Below, one piece after another: positions 25,545-38,200 of a stretch of 64,000 bases of DNA. The translations under genes and the position numbers were made by a program. The stretch covers positions 1 to 64,000 of the forward strand of contig JBAYRN010000001.1 of NCBI GenBank assembly GCA_041676625.1. The letters are read 5' to 3'. Below the pieces are notes generated by a model. It was given only the letters and a program-made list of their open reading frames with translations. It had not been told where the DNA came from and ran no database searches. Source of the DNA: JAEXNA01 sp041676625. GTDB taxonomy: Bacteria; Vulcanimicrobiota; Xenobia; Xenobiales; JADMJV01. Numbering within the stretch: position 1 is the first letter of the stretch; every line of letters starts with the position of its first letter.

Positions 25545-27644
25545 TTGACCCAACTACAGGGCGACGCTTTTGAAGAACCGCTCGGGCATATACTGGTAGT
25601 CGACGACGAGGAGATAAACTGCGAGCTTCTTCGGCGACGCCTGGAGCGAAAAGGTTATTCGGTCGATACCGTCGGCGACGGTTCAGGTGCGTTGGAGAAG
25701 ATTCAAAGCCAGCACTACGACATGGTACTCCTCGATATCATGCTGCCGGTGGTCGATGGCATCACGGTTCTCAAGACCCTCCGGGAAGAGTTCAGCGCCA
25801 GTGAGTTGCCGGTGATCATGGTCAGCGCCAAGGACGATAGCGACGGGATCGTGGAAGCCTTGCAGTTGGGGGCCAACGATTATGTCACCAAGCCGGTAGA
25901 CTTTCCGGTGGCTCTGGCCCGCATCGACACCCAGCTTTCTCACCGGCGCATGAAGATGGCGCTCAAGGAGAGCGAGGAGCGTTACGCGCTGGCCGTGGCT
26001 GGAGCCAACGACGGTTTGTGGGACTGGGACCTTCGGACCGACACCATGTACTACTCGGCTCGCTGGAAGGCGATGCTGGGCTTGAGCGAAGACGAACCGA
26101 TCCTGAACACCCCCGAAGAATGGTTCGGCCGGGTGCACCCGAACGATCTCCGGGCCCTCAAAGAAAAGATCGATCGCCATCTCCAGGACGGGGAGCAGCA
26201 TTTCGAGTGCGAGTACAGGATCCTGCATCAGGCTGGTTCCTATCGATGGGCCCTCTCCAGGGGGATGGCGGTGAGGGATGCCCGGGGTGAAGTCTACCGC
26301 ATGGCCGGCTCCCAGACCGACATCACCAACCGCAAGGTGTACGACCCCCTGACCGGCCTTCCCAACCGGATCCTGTTTATGGACCGGCTGGCTCACTCCC
26401 TGCGGAGGTTCAAGCGTCATCGGGAGTATGATTTCGCGGTCCTGCTGCTGGATCTGGACCGGTTCAAGATCGTGAATGACTCCCTGGGCCATCACATCGG
26501 CGACAAACTTTTGATCGAACTCGCTCAGCGTTTGAATCTTTGCGTTCGAGACGGCGACACGGTGGCTCGCTTCGGAGGAGACGAGTTTACCATCTTGCTG
26601 GATGAAATCACCGATGTGAGCGACGCCACCCGGGTGGCCGAACGGATCCAGGAAGCTCTGCAGTCGCCCTTCACCCTGGAAGGGCACGAGGTCTTTACTT
26701 CGGCCTCGGTGGGGATCGCGCTTTCCGCCACCGGCTACGAGATTCCCAACGATGTGGTGCGCGACGCCGACACCGCCATGAATCGGGCCAAGGCTCTGGG
26801 CAAAGCCCGCCACGAGATGTTCGACCGGGCTATGCACACCCAGAGTTCTCGTCGCCTGCAGTTGGAGACCGACCTGCGCCGGGCGGTGGAGCGGGAAGAG
26901 TTCGAGGTTTTTTACCAGGCCATCGTGGACCTGGCCGACGAAATGATCATCGGCTTTGAAGCCCTGGTGCGCTGGGCTCACCCCGAGCGCGGTCGGGTCT
27001 TTCCTGATGAATTCGTGGGGATCGCCGAAGAGACGGGACTCATTCTCCCTATCGATCGCCTGGTCATGAAGGAGGCTTGCCGCCAGACCAAAGAGTGGCA
27101 GGGCAAGTTCGGCCAGCCTCTCAGTATCTCGGTGAATCTCTCGGCCAAGCAATTCGCCTTGCGGGATATCGTCTACGTGATCGACCAGGTCTTGCAGGAA
27201 TCGGGACTGGATCCCCAGGACCTCAAACTGGAGATCACCGAGAGCGCGCTTATGGACAATCAGGACTCAGCGGCTGAAATCTTCCACGAGATCAAGAAGC
27301 GGAACGTCCAATTGGGATTGGACGATTTCGGGACCGGCTACTCCTCCCTCAGCTACCTCCACCGGTTTCCCCTGGACACCCTGAAGATCGATCGTTCTTT
27401 CGTCAGTCGTATGAACGACTCTCCAGGGGAGCACGCGGCCATCGTGCGGACCATCGTGTCTCTGGCTCAGAATCTCAAGTTTAAGACGGTGGCGGAAGGC
27501 ATCGAGACGGTCGACCAACTGCAATCGTTGCAGGCCCTGGATTGCCTGTACGGCCAGGGCTACTACTTTTCCAAACCCATGCCGGCCGCAGAAGCCGAGC
27601 AGCTTCTAAAAGAGAATCGCAGAAAGGTAGGCGGGACAGCTTAA
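25545..27644 (+). CDS. REC-PAS-GGDEF-EAL cyclic-di-GMP response regulator
   Basis: About 700 residues hold four domains in order: a receiver domain (HILVVDDEE, with the acceptor Asp in MVLLDIMLP and Lys in YVTKPVD), a PAS domain (GLWDWDLRTDTMYYS, WFGRVHPNDL), a GGDEF domain (FGGDEFTILLDE, with an I-site R-D-G-D five residues ahead) and an EAL domain (GFEALVRWAHP, KLEITES, DDFGTGYSS, EGIETVDQL). The EAL catalytic residues are present, so it should degrade cyclic-di-GMP; the GGDEF half also looks intact. The start is TTG 25545 with GGAAGG six bases upstream, rather than TTG 25524. It is divergent from hflX and lies 20 bases before the histidine-kinase gene, its likely signalling partner. Confidence 0.92.
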   Translation: MTQLQGDAFEEPLGHILVVDDEEINCELLRRRLERKGYSVDTVGDGSGALEKIQSQHYDMVLLDIMLPVVDGITVLKTLREEFSASELPVIMVSAKDDSDGIVEALQLGANDYVTKPVDFPVALARIDTQLSHRRMKMALKESEERYALAVAGANDGLWDWDLRTDTMYYSARWKAMLGLSEDEPILNTPEEWFGRVHPNDLRALKEKIDRHLQDGEQHFECEYRILHQAGSYRWALSRGMAVRDARGEVYRMAGSQTDITNRKVYDPLTGLPNRILFMDRLAHSLRRFKRHREYDFAVLLLDLDRFKIVNDSLGHHIGDKLLIELAQRLNLCVRDGDTVARFGGDEFTILLDEITDVSDATRVAERIQEALQSPFTLEGHEVFTSASVGIALSATGYEIPNDVVRDADTAMNRAKALGKARHEMFDRAMHTQSSRRLQLETDLRRAVEREEFEVFYQAIVDLADEMIIGFEALVRWAHPERGRVFPDEFVGIAEETGLILPIDRLVMKEACRQTKEWQGKFGQPLSISVNLSAKQFALRDIVYVIDQVLQESGLDPQDLKLEITESALMDNQDSAAEIFHEIKKRNVQLGLDDFGTGYSSLSYLHRFPLDTLKIDRSFVSRMNDSPGEHAAIVRTIVSLAQNLKFKTVAEGIETVDQLQSLQALDCLYGQGYYFSKPMPAAEAEQLLKENRRKVGGTA

Positions 27645-27664
27645 AGTCTGGGGACTGTTGGCGT

Positions 27665-29041
27665 TTGTTTAATCGATTTCTCGACCAATCTGTACGTCGC
27701 CGGGGGGTAGACTATCGCCGGCGGAGCCGTATTCTCCTGGATACCAGTCTGGCCATCATGGCGTTCAACGCGGTGGCTGTGTTCGCGCTCTTCGGGCCGC
27801 TCGATCTGCCGCAGTTGGCCTGGGCCGCTCTGACCATTTTTCTGGTGGGAACGGCGGTTCTACCCTGCTTGCGGCTGACCGGTTCGGTCACCATCGCCGG
27901 CAACATCCTGCTGGCCCAAATTTGGGCCCTTCTTCACGTGCTGACCCTGTACACCGGAAAGATTCAGGGAGTGCCTCCCGCCTGGATCGTCTTTCTTCCC
28001 ATTCTTGCCATTCACATCTGCGACAAGAGTTCATCGATAGTCTGGACCGTTCTAGCCACAATCGAGATCTTTACGGTGGCCTGGATGGCAGCCGTCACGG
28101 GGCAGATGGTGGGGGGGGCCCTGTTGTTATACCTGGCGATTCATCTGGGGTTGCTGACTCTCATGGTTTCCACCGCCTTTCTCAATGATCGCTTCAAGGC
28201 CAAGACCCTGGCCCGGCTCTCCCGCGCCAACAAGGAGCTTTCCAAGGCCCGGGATCTGGCTCTGGAAGCCAGCCGCGCCAAGACAGATTTCGTGGCCAAC
28301 ATGAGCCACGAATTGCGCACGCCTTTAAACGTGGTGATCGGATATAGCGAGATGCTGTCCGAGGACGCCGGGGCGGTGGGGCCGGAGCAACTTCGCGACG
28401 ATCTGCAGCGGATCAAAGACTCCGGGCAACACCTCCTGCGATTGATCAATGAACTTTTGGAGTTTTCCCGTCTGGAAGCCGGCAAACTTTCGCTCAGCAG
28501 GGAGCCGATTCGGGTGGACATCCTGATTCGCGAACTGGTCCAGGCCATGGAAAAAGAAGCGGAGAAAAATGGGAACACCCTGCGTTTCGAGGCTTCTCCC
28601 GGGCAGACCGAGGAGATGGTTCTCCTGACCGACCCTACCAAGTATCGCCAATGTCTTTACAACCTGCTCTCCAACGCCTGCAAATTTACTCACGAGGGTG
28701 AGATCGAAGTCCGCATGCGGCACTCCTTGACCGAGAACGAAAGAGGCGCGGCGGTTGTGGTGGAGGTGTCGGACAACGGCATCGGGATGACGGAGGAGCA
28801 GTTGCAGAAAGTTTTTGAGCCGTTCGTGCAAGCCGAGGCCTCCATCGCCCGGCGCTACGGCGGAACCGGGCTGGGACTCTCCATGTCCCGCCGTTTGGCT
28901 GAAGGGCTGGGAGGTACCCTGTTCGGTTTTAGTGAGGAGGGGAAAGGGAGTCGGTTTGTACTGAGCGTGCCGGACCTATCGGTAGAACCCTCCGATACGG
29001 AAGACCTGGACCCGGTTGAGACCGGAGAACTGGCAGGGTAG
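27665..29041 (+). CDS. Membrane sensor histidine kinase
   Basis: The 458-residue protein has about six membrane helices in its first 170 residues with little periplasmic sequence between them, then a linker, a HisKA domain with the phosphorylated histidine in FVANMSHELRTPLN, and an HATPase domain with N-box NLLSNACKF, DNGIGM and GGTGLGLSMS. It should sense a membrane or lipid-borne signal and pass phosphate to a receiver domain. The frame is open from 27542 inside the preceding gene, but that stretch is a shadow; TTG 27665, just after its stop, is the likely start, though its ribosome binding site is weak. With the REC-PAS-GGDEF-EAL gene it forms a plausible two-component pair. Confidence 0.88.
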   Translation: MFNRFLDQSVRRRGVDYRRRSRILLDTSLAIMAFNAVAVFALFGPLDLPQLAWAALTIFLVGTAVLPCLRLTGSVTIAGNILLAQIWALLHVLTLYTGKIQGVPPAWIVFLPILAIHICDKSSSIVWTVLATIEIFTVAWMAAVTGQMVGGALLLYLAIHLGLLTLMVSTAFLNDRFKAKTLARLSRANKELSKARDLALEASRAKTDFVANMSHELRTPLNVVIGYSEMLSEDAGAVGPEQLRDDLQRIKDSGQHLLRLINELLEFSRLEAGKLSLSREPIRVDILIRELVQAMEKEAEKNGNTLRFEASPGQTEEMVLLTDPTKYRQCLYNLLSNACKFTHEGEIEVRMRHSLTENERGAAVVVEVSDNGIGMTEEQLQKVFEPFVQAEASIARRYGGTGLGLSMSRRLAEGLGGTLFGFSEEGKGSRFVLSVPDLSVEPSDTEDLDPVETGELAG

Positions 29042-29200
29042 GGCCCGCTCAAAGACTCTTCCCTCAAGTAGGGGGAAGTCATGGAAATTGATAGAAATTC
29101 AACGCTCGGTGGGGCACCGTGGATGGTTATGCCGTTCGGGTGGGGACCAGGATCTTCGACAGAAGGAGTTACCGGTACTGCAATAAAGCTCAGCAGGTTC

Positions 29201-29219
29201 GGCACGCCGCAGGCGTGTC
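29201..29219 (+). other. Stem-loop before the giant coiled-coil gene
   Basis: GGCACGCC and GGCGTGTC (one G-U pair) form an eight-base-pair stem with a three-base loop. It abuts the GTG at 29220 and would cover its ribosome binding site, and it is not followed by a T-run. It may attenuate transcription or protect the 5' end. It also suggests that translation of the giant gene starts further down, at 29271. Confidence 0.4.
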
Positions 29220-29270
29220 GTGTCTTTGATTTTGCGCCCTCTCACCAGGGTAGAGCAGTACGGAAGTAAT

Positions 29271-32200
29271 TTGGCAGACGGGCAGAAATCGGAAGCGACG
29301 AAGGCTAGCGGGGCCGCCAAGTACAAGGCGGCTTACAAGAAGTCCCAGCTTTTAGTAAAGAAGCTGAAAAGCAAGCTGGAATCGCTCGAAGAGTCGCACG
29401 AAGAGCAGAGGGAACGGATTGCCGAACTTGAGCACCGATCGTCTGCAGGCTCTGCTGTGTCCGCCGATGCTTCGGACTTGAAAGCCGCCCTGGAGGCTTC
29501 CGAGGCCGCCCGCCAGGCTCTCGAAGAGCAGGCCCAGCTCGATCACGATCGGCTCCAGTCTATGGAAGAGGCTCTCGACGCGGCCCTGGAAGCGACCGCT
29601 GAGAGCGATGAACTCGACGAATTGACCGGCCTGCTTGAGGAGTCTCGGGAAGAGGTCGAGGCGCTGAAGTCCAGGCTGGAATCCGAAAATTCTCTGGTCG
29701 AAGACCTTTCAGAGCAACTGATGGAAGCCCAGAACCAGCTCGAGGCTCTCCACGAGGCACTGGAGATCGAGAGCGGGGCCGTCGCCGAATCGGCGCTGGT
29801 GGTGGCTGAAAAAGAAGCCCTCGAGCAACGACTGGTGGAGCTGGAGGGGCAGCTCAAAGAGAGCAAGCAGCTCACCGCCGATCTCGAGGCTTTGTTGGAT
29901 GAGCAGGAGGCGCGAATCAGCGCCCTGGAACAGCAGCTTCTCGAATCCACCGACACCCTCCTTGATCCGGCGCTGGTGGAGCACCTGGAGTCGGAATTGG
30001 CTCTCAAAGAAGAGCTGCTGAAGGAGCTTGAGAGCGAGAGGGAGATACTCCAAAACCGGCTCGAAGAACTCGAGCAAGGGGGGGAAGAGAGTCTCGATTC
30101 TGAGGAGTTGGAACTCTTGCGGGAGCGAGTTGGCGAACTCGAAGACCGGCTCCTGGACCACGAAGAGCTCACCGAGAAACTGGCTCTAGCCGAAGACGAA
30201 ATGGCTCGCCTGGAAAGCGAACTCGAGGAGGCCAGAGAGGGCCAGGCGCCCGCAGCAGGCCCTGAATCAGGGGTTTTGCGCAAGCGAGTTTCAGAACTCG
30301 AGGAATCCGAGCGTCTGGCACGCCTACAGGTAGAGGAACTCACCGAGCGTCTGGATGAAGTCAGCACCCAGTTGGAAGTCAAGACTTCGGAAGTTAACGA
30401 ACTGGAGGACGCTCTCACCGAGTCCGAAAGTCAGGTTTCCGCGCTGGCCGAAGATGACGTCTCGGAATTGGATCAGGTCAAGAGACGGCTCAAGGGGCTG
30501 GAAGCCGAGCGGATCCGGACCACTCAGACGATCACCATCCTCAAACAGAGATACGACCAGTTGAGAGCGGCTTTCGAGGACCAAAATCAGAAGGCCAAGG
30601 CACTCCGGGAACACCTCCTGGCGGCGCGCCAGAAGTCGGACGCCCAGGAGAAGCACGCCGCCCAGTGGGAACAGAAGGCTCGAGACCTGGAGAAGAGGCT
30701 GACCTCCGCCGAGACCGAGGCCGAGGAGGCCACCGAAGAGCGGGAAGTCCTCCTGGAGCAGCTCGAAGAGCTGTCCAATCAATTGGCCGAGAAAGACCAT
30801 TCCGTCGAAGAGTTGACCCAGCAGGTCCTGACTCGGGATCAAGAGTCTGAAGAGATCGCCGTGGCTCTCACCGCCACTCAGGACGAGCGGGACGAATTGG
30901 CCCGAGTCCTGGATGCACTTCAAGCCAGATTCGATGAGCAGACCCGAAGTTTGGATCTCAGCCGGGAAAAGTCGGAACGCCTGGAGGTCCATCACCGCAA
31001 GAGTGTGGAGACCATCGAAGCCCTGAAGGCCCGCTACGAGCAGATGCGCTCGGCCCTGAGGTCTCACAAGGACAAAGCCCTGGGTCTCAAGGAGCAGTTG
31101 GTCAAGTCGCTGGAGAACAGCCAGGCGCTGGCTCACAGATCTGCCAACCTGGAAGCCGCCAAGCAAGCTCTGGAAAAGCAGTTGGAGTCGCTGCGCGGCT
31201 CTCTGGAAGACGCTTCTTTAAAAGCTCGGGAAGACGAGACCCGGCTCTCTGAAAGGGAAGAGGCCCTGCAGCTCCTTTCCGAAGAGAAGCATGATCTGGA
31301 AACGGAACTTGAAACTCGGACCGAAGAACTGGCCGAACTGGCCGATGAGCTGGCTCGAACTCAAGAGCAGCAGGCTGAGGCCGAGGCCCAGGCTGCCTCT
31401 ATTCAAACGGAGTACGAGCAACTCCAATCGGAAACCGTGGACCTTCAGGACCTGCTGGCTGAACAGCATCTGCAGCTGGAGGAACGAGAGCAGGCTTTCC
31501 AGGGAGCCCAGCAGACCGCCGATGCTCTGAACCAGGAACTCACGCAGGCTCGGGCCGAGCTGGAGAAACTGGGGGAGGCCACGCGAACGGCCGACGAACA
31601 ACGAATTCAGCTAGAAGCGCGACTGTCCGAACTGACCGGGGAACGCGATTCGGCGCTGCGGGATCGAGCTGCCATCAAAGAGCGCTTGTTGACCCTGGAC
31701 AAGCAGTTCAACGACAGCAGAGCCAGGGCCGAAGCCCTGGAGGGAGCCTTCAAAGAAGCCAGAGCCAAGCTGACTGCCACCGCGGAGAAGTATACCGCGT
31801 TGCGCTCCAACCTGGTCTCCCGCCAGCAGGCTCTGGAAGCGACCAAGCTGGAGTTGGCGGAGTCTCGCCGAATTCTGGAGGCCCGAGACCAGGAACTCCT
31901 GGAGGCTAAAGAGCGCATCGAGATGATGAGCGCGGAGCTCGAGGATCTGCTGGGGGTCAACGAACAGCAGCATCGCGAGCTCTTCAGTGAACGGGAGTTG
32001 CACGCAGCGGCCGCCACTGAACTCGATGAGCTGAGAGCCGAGCGCGACGAGCTGGATTCGGCCATCGAGGACATGAACGCTCTGGTGGAAGAGCGAGAGC
32101 AAGAGCTCTCCTCGCTCACCGAGACGGTGGGGATTCTGACCGAGGAGCTGCAAGCTTTGCGCCCCTTGAAGGAAGAGCTGGCCACGGTTCAAGAGGCGGC

Positions 32201-35200
32201 CCGCCAGGCCGGGCTGGAGCTTAGCAGGCTGCGGGAGCAGTCCAATCAAGAATCCACCACCCTGGAGGCTACTCAGGATCGGGTCGCTTCTCTGGAAGGA
32301 GCCATCACCACCGCTGCTTCCAAGCTGAAGTCGGCCAAGCATCGTATCGCCCAACTCGAGACTGAGCTGAAGAAAGCTCACCAGCATCGGGCCCAGCTTT
32401 CTCGGGAGCTTCAGCAGCGCTCAACCCAGCTGTCCGAACTGGAAGGTCTCATGTCTCAGACCGCCGAGGGTGCGGTGGAGAAAGACGAGATGGTCACTCA
32501 ACTGCAGAGTCGCCTGCAGGAGAGTCGCGCCAGGTGTGACGAGCTGGAAGCCATCCTGACCACCCGGGACCAGGAGATGGAAGAGATGGCCCTGGAGATC
32601 ATGCGTCTGGGCGAGGTGGAAGACCAACTGGCCGGAAGGGACGCAGAACTTCAGACTCTCCGCCACCAGATGGAGGAAGTCCGTAGCCAGTCGGATCGCC
32701 AGGACTCGGACCTGGCCCAGGAGCTGCGGGAGGCCAGGACCGACCTGGAGGCTCTCCGCCGGGAACACCGCAGCGGGTCGGAAGAAACCCGGCTCCTGCA
32801 GCAAGAACTGGAGGAGAAGAATGACGAGATCTCCCACCTCAAAGCCAGGCTTGCCGATAATCAGGCCGAGCTGACCGACACCCATCAGGCTCTCTCCAGC
32901 ATGGAGGCCGAATTGGCGCTCTTGAGTGAGACGGTGGATCAGGTGGAAGCCGAGCGAGAGGAAGCCGAACAGCGGTCTGCTACCGATCGGGAAGCTCTGC
33001 TGGAAGCCGAGAAGAATACCAAAAAATTTCGAGCCGGGGTGGAGGAGGCTCGCCACAAGCTCCGCACCGTGGGCGAGCGCTACGACGCTCTCAAGACTTC
33101 CTACCTCGAGAAGCAGGCTGAGCTCGAACATCTCAAGCTGCAGCTCGACGAATCGAGTGAGGCCGATGAGTCACGTCGGCTAGCCCTGACCGGCAAGATG
33201 GAGCGGATCCAGGGGCTGGAGCAGAAGCTCGCCGAGGAGACGGAAAAGCGTCTGGCACTGGAGAAAACTCTCGAACAGACGGCCACCGAGAAGCGCTACG
33301 GGCAAGAAGAGATCGAAGAGTACCAGCAGGCCATGCTCCAGCTGGAAGAAGAGCTCATGGCCCGCACCGAAGAGGTGGAGCGGTTCCACCAGGATGAAGA
33401 GGCTCGGCAGGCTGAGATCGAGGAGCTAAGCCGGGAGATCGAGCGCCTGGTGGGGTTTGAAAACCGTGCCTTGGAGCTGGCCACTGAACTGGAAGCGGCA
33501 CGCGACACAGAGTCGCGGATCCGGGAAGAGATCGCTGTAGAGCGGGGTAAGGTTTCGCGACTGGAAGAGAGCCTGGCCGAGGCCGTGGACCAGGGCGAGA
33601 TCGCAAGATTGAAGGCGGAGAACCTTCAATCGGAGCTCTCCGCCCGGCTGGGTCGCCTGAAAAAACTCGAGACCAACCTGGGCAACGCGGTGGCCAAGCT
33701 GAAGGTGGCCAAGCGGCACATCATCCACTCCGAGGGACAGGTGGAGGCGGTCACCACCCGCAACCGCGAGTTGGTGGAGGAGGTCGAGAGCCAGGCCCGA
33801 CGTTTGGCTCAGTACCAGGTCAAGATCGCTGAACTAGAGGGGCGCCAGGAGTCCGACCTTCAGTCCACCGAGCGCCTGCAGACTCGATTAGACGAAGCGG
33901 GTCGTCGCAACGCCGAGCTGCAGAAGATGCTGGAGGAGCGAGACAAAGAACTCGAACAGATGATGGTCGATCTGGCCCAGGTCAGCGACCAGGAGATCGA
34001 GTCCCAGTTTCGGACCGAGCAACTTCAGCAAAAGCTCCGGGAAGCCGAAGAGGGAATCAAGACCCTGGCCGAAGCGAAGGAACTGGCCGAGGGGAGCCTG
34101 GAGGAGGCCCGCAATATTGCCGAGACCTCGGCCCTACAAGTCCAAAATCTGACCGACGAACTGACCCTGCGAGTCCACAAGATCCAGAAGCTGGAAGCTA
34201 CCCTGGGTAGTGCCGCCGGGAAGCTCCAGACCGCCAAGATCCACATCGCCAAGCTCGAGCAGCAGGTTGCGGCGGCCAACCAGCGCTCCGAAGAGATGCG
34301 AGGAGAACTGACCGCTTCCACCTCGGTGGTTCGCCGAAGCGAGCAACGCCTGCAAGAGTTGGAGAAGTCCAGCCAGCAGATGCAACGGCAAAACCAGGAG
34401 CTTGCTGCCGAGCTTGCCGAGGTTCGTCGTCGTGCCGACGAGACCGAGTCGATCCTGGGCAACCGCGAGACCTCGGTGACTGATCTGCAGAAGAAACTGG
34501 CAGCCCGAGAAGCTGAGTTGTCCGAGTTGAGGAGACAACTTGGAGAGGGAGAAGACCGGGTCGAATCGCTGCGGATCGAGATCTCTGCGCTGGCTGACCT
34601 GGAGAGCGAGATCGAACGTCTGCAGGACGAGCTGGATCGGGCCTATTCGGAAAAGAAAGCGGTAGCCGCACAATTCCAGGACGAGACTCGCCGAGCTGAT
34701 GGGCTGCAGGTTGAGTTGGAGGCGGCCGAGGAAGCGCGCCTTGCCCTGGAGATGGAACGGGACAACCTCAAGGAGCAGCTCTCGTCGAAGGTCGCTCGCC
34801 TGACCAAGCTGGAGGCCACCCTGGGGGCCGCCGGTGCCAAACTTCAGGGTGCCAAGGCCCGCTTGAAAACTCTGGAAGAGTCACACTTTCAGGCGGAGCG
34901 AGAAAAACAGAACCTGCAGAGCGGGATCCAGCAGATGCGAGACGAGCTGCAAGACAAAGCTCTGATCGAGCATCAATTGCGCGATACCGTGCATCACGGC
35001 CAGGCCACCATCTCCCGGCTGGAAGATAAGCTCGAGCGCCGCAACTTGCGCATCGAAGAGCTGGAATCCGAGATACGCCAGAGCAGCATGGAGTCCAAGC
35101 GTACCGAGTCCGAACTGCTCCAGATGGCCGAGTTCGAGACCAAGGTCAAGATGCTGGACGAGCGTCTGGAGGAGACCTCCCGGCAGCTACGGCAGGCCCA

Positions 35201-38200
35201 GGAAGAGGCCATGGAGTGGAAGCGCCGGGCCCAGGATTTTGAGGATGAGCTGACCGCGGCCCACGACGCCGCCGAAACCGCTGAGCTGCAGAGTTCCCAC
35301 CTGCGGGAAGAGCTGGGGGCACGCCTGGACAAGGTGGCTCGGCTGGAGCAGGCGCTGGGCGCGGCCGCTGCCAAGCTGCAGACAGCCAAGGTTCGCATCT
35401 CCGAGTTGGATGCCGGGCGCGGCGCGGCTCTAGAGCGATGTCGGGACCTGGAAGCCGAGTTGACCTCTCGAGGGCAGTTGCTCAGCCGGGTTCGTCACGA
35501 AATGGCCAGGCTCGGCTCGTCCCATGAGAAGCTGGCAGAAGTCCGCTCGGAAAGCGAGCGCTACAAACGCACCATCGAAGACCTGGAACGAGACCTGCGG
35601 GAGCGCTCCAACCGGTTGGAAGAGGCCCTGGCCAGGCAGGCCGATCTGCAGGCCCAGTTGGAGCACCAGAGCTTGGAGATGGAGGGCGAGCAAGAACTGC
35701 TGGTTCAGCTCCGGCAATCTCGGGGAGAAGTGGCGCGGCTGGAGTCTGAGTTACGGAGTAAGACCGACGACTTGAAGGAGCTGCGGCAGCAGCTCAAGGA
35801 CCAATCGGCCGCTCTCGACGAAATGGAAAACCTTCTGGAGCAGAAGGAAGTCGAAACCGACCGACTGCAGATCCAGATCGAAGCCCTGGAGAGCGCCCGG
35901 GAGGAATTGGTGGCACTCCAGGGGCGCCTGGAGGAAGCTCTCTCGGAGAAGGCCGAGGCGGAAAAGCGGATCGCGAGCCTGGAGCGTTCTCATCACGAGT
36001 TGGAGAGCAAGCTGGCCGAACATTCAGGACGGGCCGCCAACGATGATGTCCGCCTGAGTCATTTACAAGAAGAGCTGGGTAGCAGGCTGCAGCGAGTCGC
36101 GAAACTAGAGAAGACGGTGGGAGAGGCCGTTTCTAAGTTGCAGATCGCAAAGAAGCGCATCATCGAACTGGAGGAAGCCGCCCGATCCAGTACCGATAAA
36201 GCTGTCCAGTCCCGAGAGAAGACGGATACCCTGGCCGGCGAACTGGCGGTAGCCAAAGAGCAGCTTCAAGAGGTCGGTAAGCGGCTGAAAGAGCGTGACT
36301 ACGCTTATGAAGAGTTGGCGGATAACCTGGCCTCTCAGCAGCGCAAAGTCGACGATCTGCAGGAAACCCTGGCGGAGCGGGAATCTCGCCTGGAGGAATT
36401 GCAATCGCGAGCGGAGGCCGGAGAGGTCCAGGAGGTGGTCTCCGGTAAGGTCCGTGATCTGGAGCGCCAGCTCGCCACACTGGCCGCCAACAACAAGCTG
36501 CTGAACTCTCAGCTGGACCAACTCAAGGGACGCTGGCACTCCGAAGGAGAGCAAAGCGGAAAGCTCCAGGAGTTGGCCAGAACCCACGAATTGCGGGCGC
36601 AACATCTAGAAAAGCAGCTGCTGGAGTCTCAGACTCTGGTCTCCAAGCTGCAGGAAAAACTGGGCACCGCAGCGGCCAACATCAAAGCGGCCAAGGGCCG
36701 GATCGAGGCCCTGGCTGCCACCCGCCAGGAAAACCTGGAGAAGCTTCGGACTCTGGCCGAACAGCTCTACGAAAAGCAGACCGAGGCCGATAAGTTTCAG
36801 GTTGATCTCGAGCGTAGCCACACCGCCCGGCAAGCCGAGCGAGAGATTTTACTCAAGCTGCAGGCTGAGAATAAAGAGATCAAGACCGAGATCGCCCGGC
36901 TTCGGTCCCTGGAGTCGACCCTCGGCCAATCCGCCGACCAGTTGGGAGAGCAGCTCAGCCAATCCCAGGAGTTGAACGAGAGCCTGCGCCTTGAACTCGA
37001 CGAGGAAAAGGCGCGCAAGCTCGAGCTGGAGTCTCAGGTCACCGAACTCCACAAGGATCGAGAAGCTCTGGCCGAGATGGAGGAGGCAAAAAGCCGCTCC
37101 CTGTCAGAGATCGCCAACCTCAACGAAGAAAACCAGCGACTGGAGAATGAGGTTCGAGCACTCGAGAGTCAGTTGAGTTCGCTCCACCAGTCGACCGAAA
37201 TGACCGGGCTCCAACAAGAGAGCCTCCAATCGGAAGTCGAGGCCAAGAACGAGCGGGTCGCTGAACTGGAAGCCGAGGTGGCCAACCTGGCCGGTCAGTT
37301 GGAGGAGTCTCAACAGATCGTCAGCCAGTTGGAGATGGATCTCGAATCCTCTGCTGAGCAAGCCACCTTTCTGGAAAAAGAGCTGGAACAACTCGCTCTG
37401 GCTGCCGAGGATCGCAGCGTCGAAGAGTCTTTGAGCAACGACCTGCAGCAGCTGAGAGTCGAGTTGTCCGGACGCAACAAAGAGCTGGAAACAGTTCGTT
37501 CCGAAGCCTCCGAGTACCAGCAGCAGCTTCAGGAGCGCGAGAGCGAGATCGCCGAACTACGGCAGGAGTTGGCCCACAACGAAGGTCTGGAAAACCGTCT
37601 GGGCGAGACCCTGATTGAGGTTCAAGGCAAGGAACAGGAACTTCGTAAGGCACTCAGCGACAAGCTCGATGAGAATAAGGTGCTCCAGCAACAACTGGCG
37701 GCAGCGCTCGACCGGGCGGAAACTTCGGAGGTCAAGTTTTCCAACCTGGAAGAGGAGCTGAGCCGGCGGATCGGTCGGGTGACCAAGCTCGAGGCTCAAC
37801 TCGAAGCCCTCGGCAATGAACTGCAGGCCTACAAGAACGAAGTGGCCCAGCACAAGGCCCACGAGAGCGCAAGCGAATCCGCCAACGAACTGGAAAAGGA
37901 ACGCCTGCGAGAAGAGCTGAGAAAGCTCGAGCGAGACCGGGACGTCCAGATGGGATTGCTGGAGAGCCGCCAATCCGGGGAGCGAGAAAAACTGGAGAGC
38001 GAACTCTCCGCCTTACGAGCCAGGTTTGAAGAGACCGAGGCCCGGCTGCGCCACACTTCCGAGCGGGCAGCCCAGGCCGAGGAAAAGGTTTCCGAACTGG
38101 AATCGGTGGCCGCTCTACCCTCCACCGAGGGAGATGGCGAGAGGGAACAGGAGTTGGAAGCTCAGGTAGCCGAGCTTACCGCCCAGTTGGAAGAGCTGGT

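Noticed and set aside
25683..27152. Minus-strand open frame of 489 codons opposite the REC-PAS-GGDEF-EAL gene
   Set aside because: It lies wholly inside a gene with four well-matched domains; GC-rich codon use often leaves the opposite strand open.
29042..29219. Cyclic-di-GMP riboswitch before the giant gene
   Set aside because: The stem-loop there does not show the conserved GEMM core, so nothing beyond a simple hairpin is claimed.
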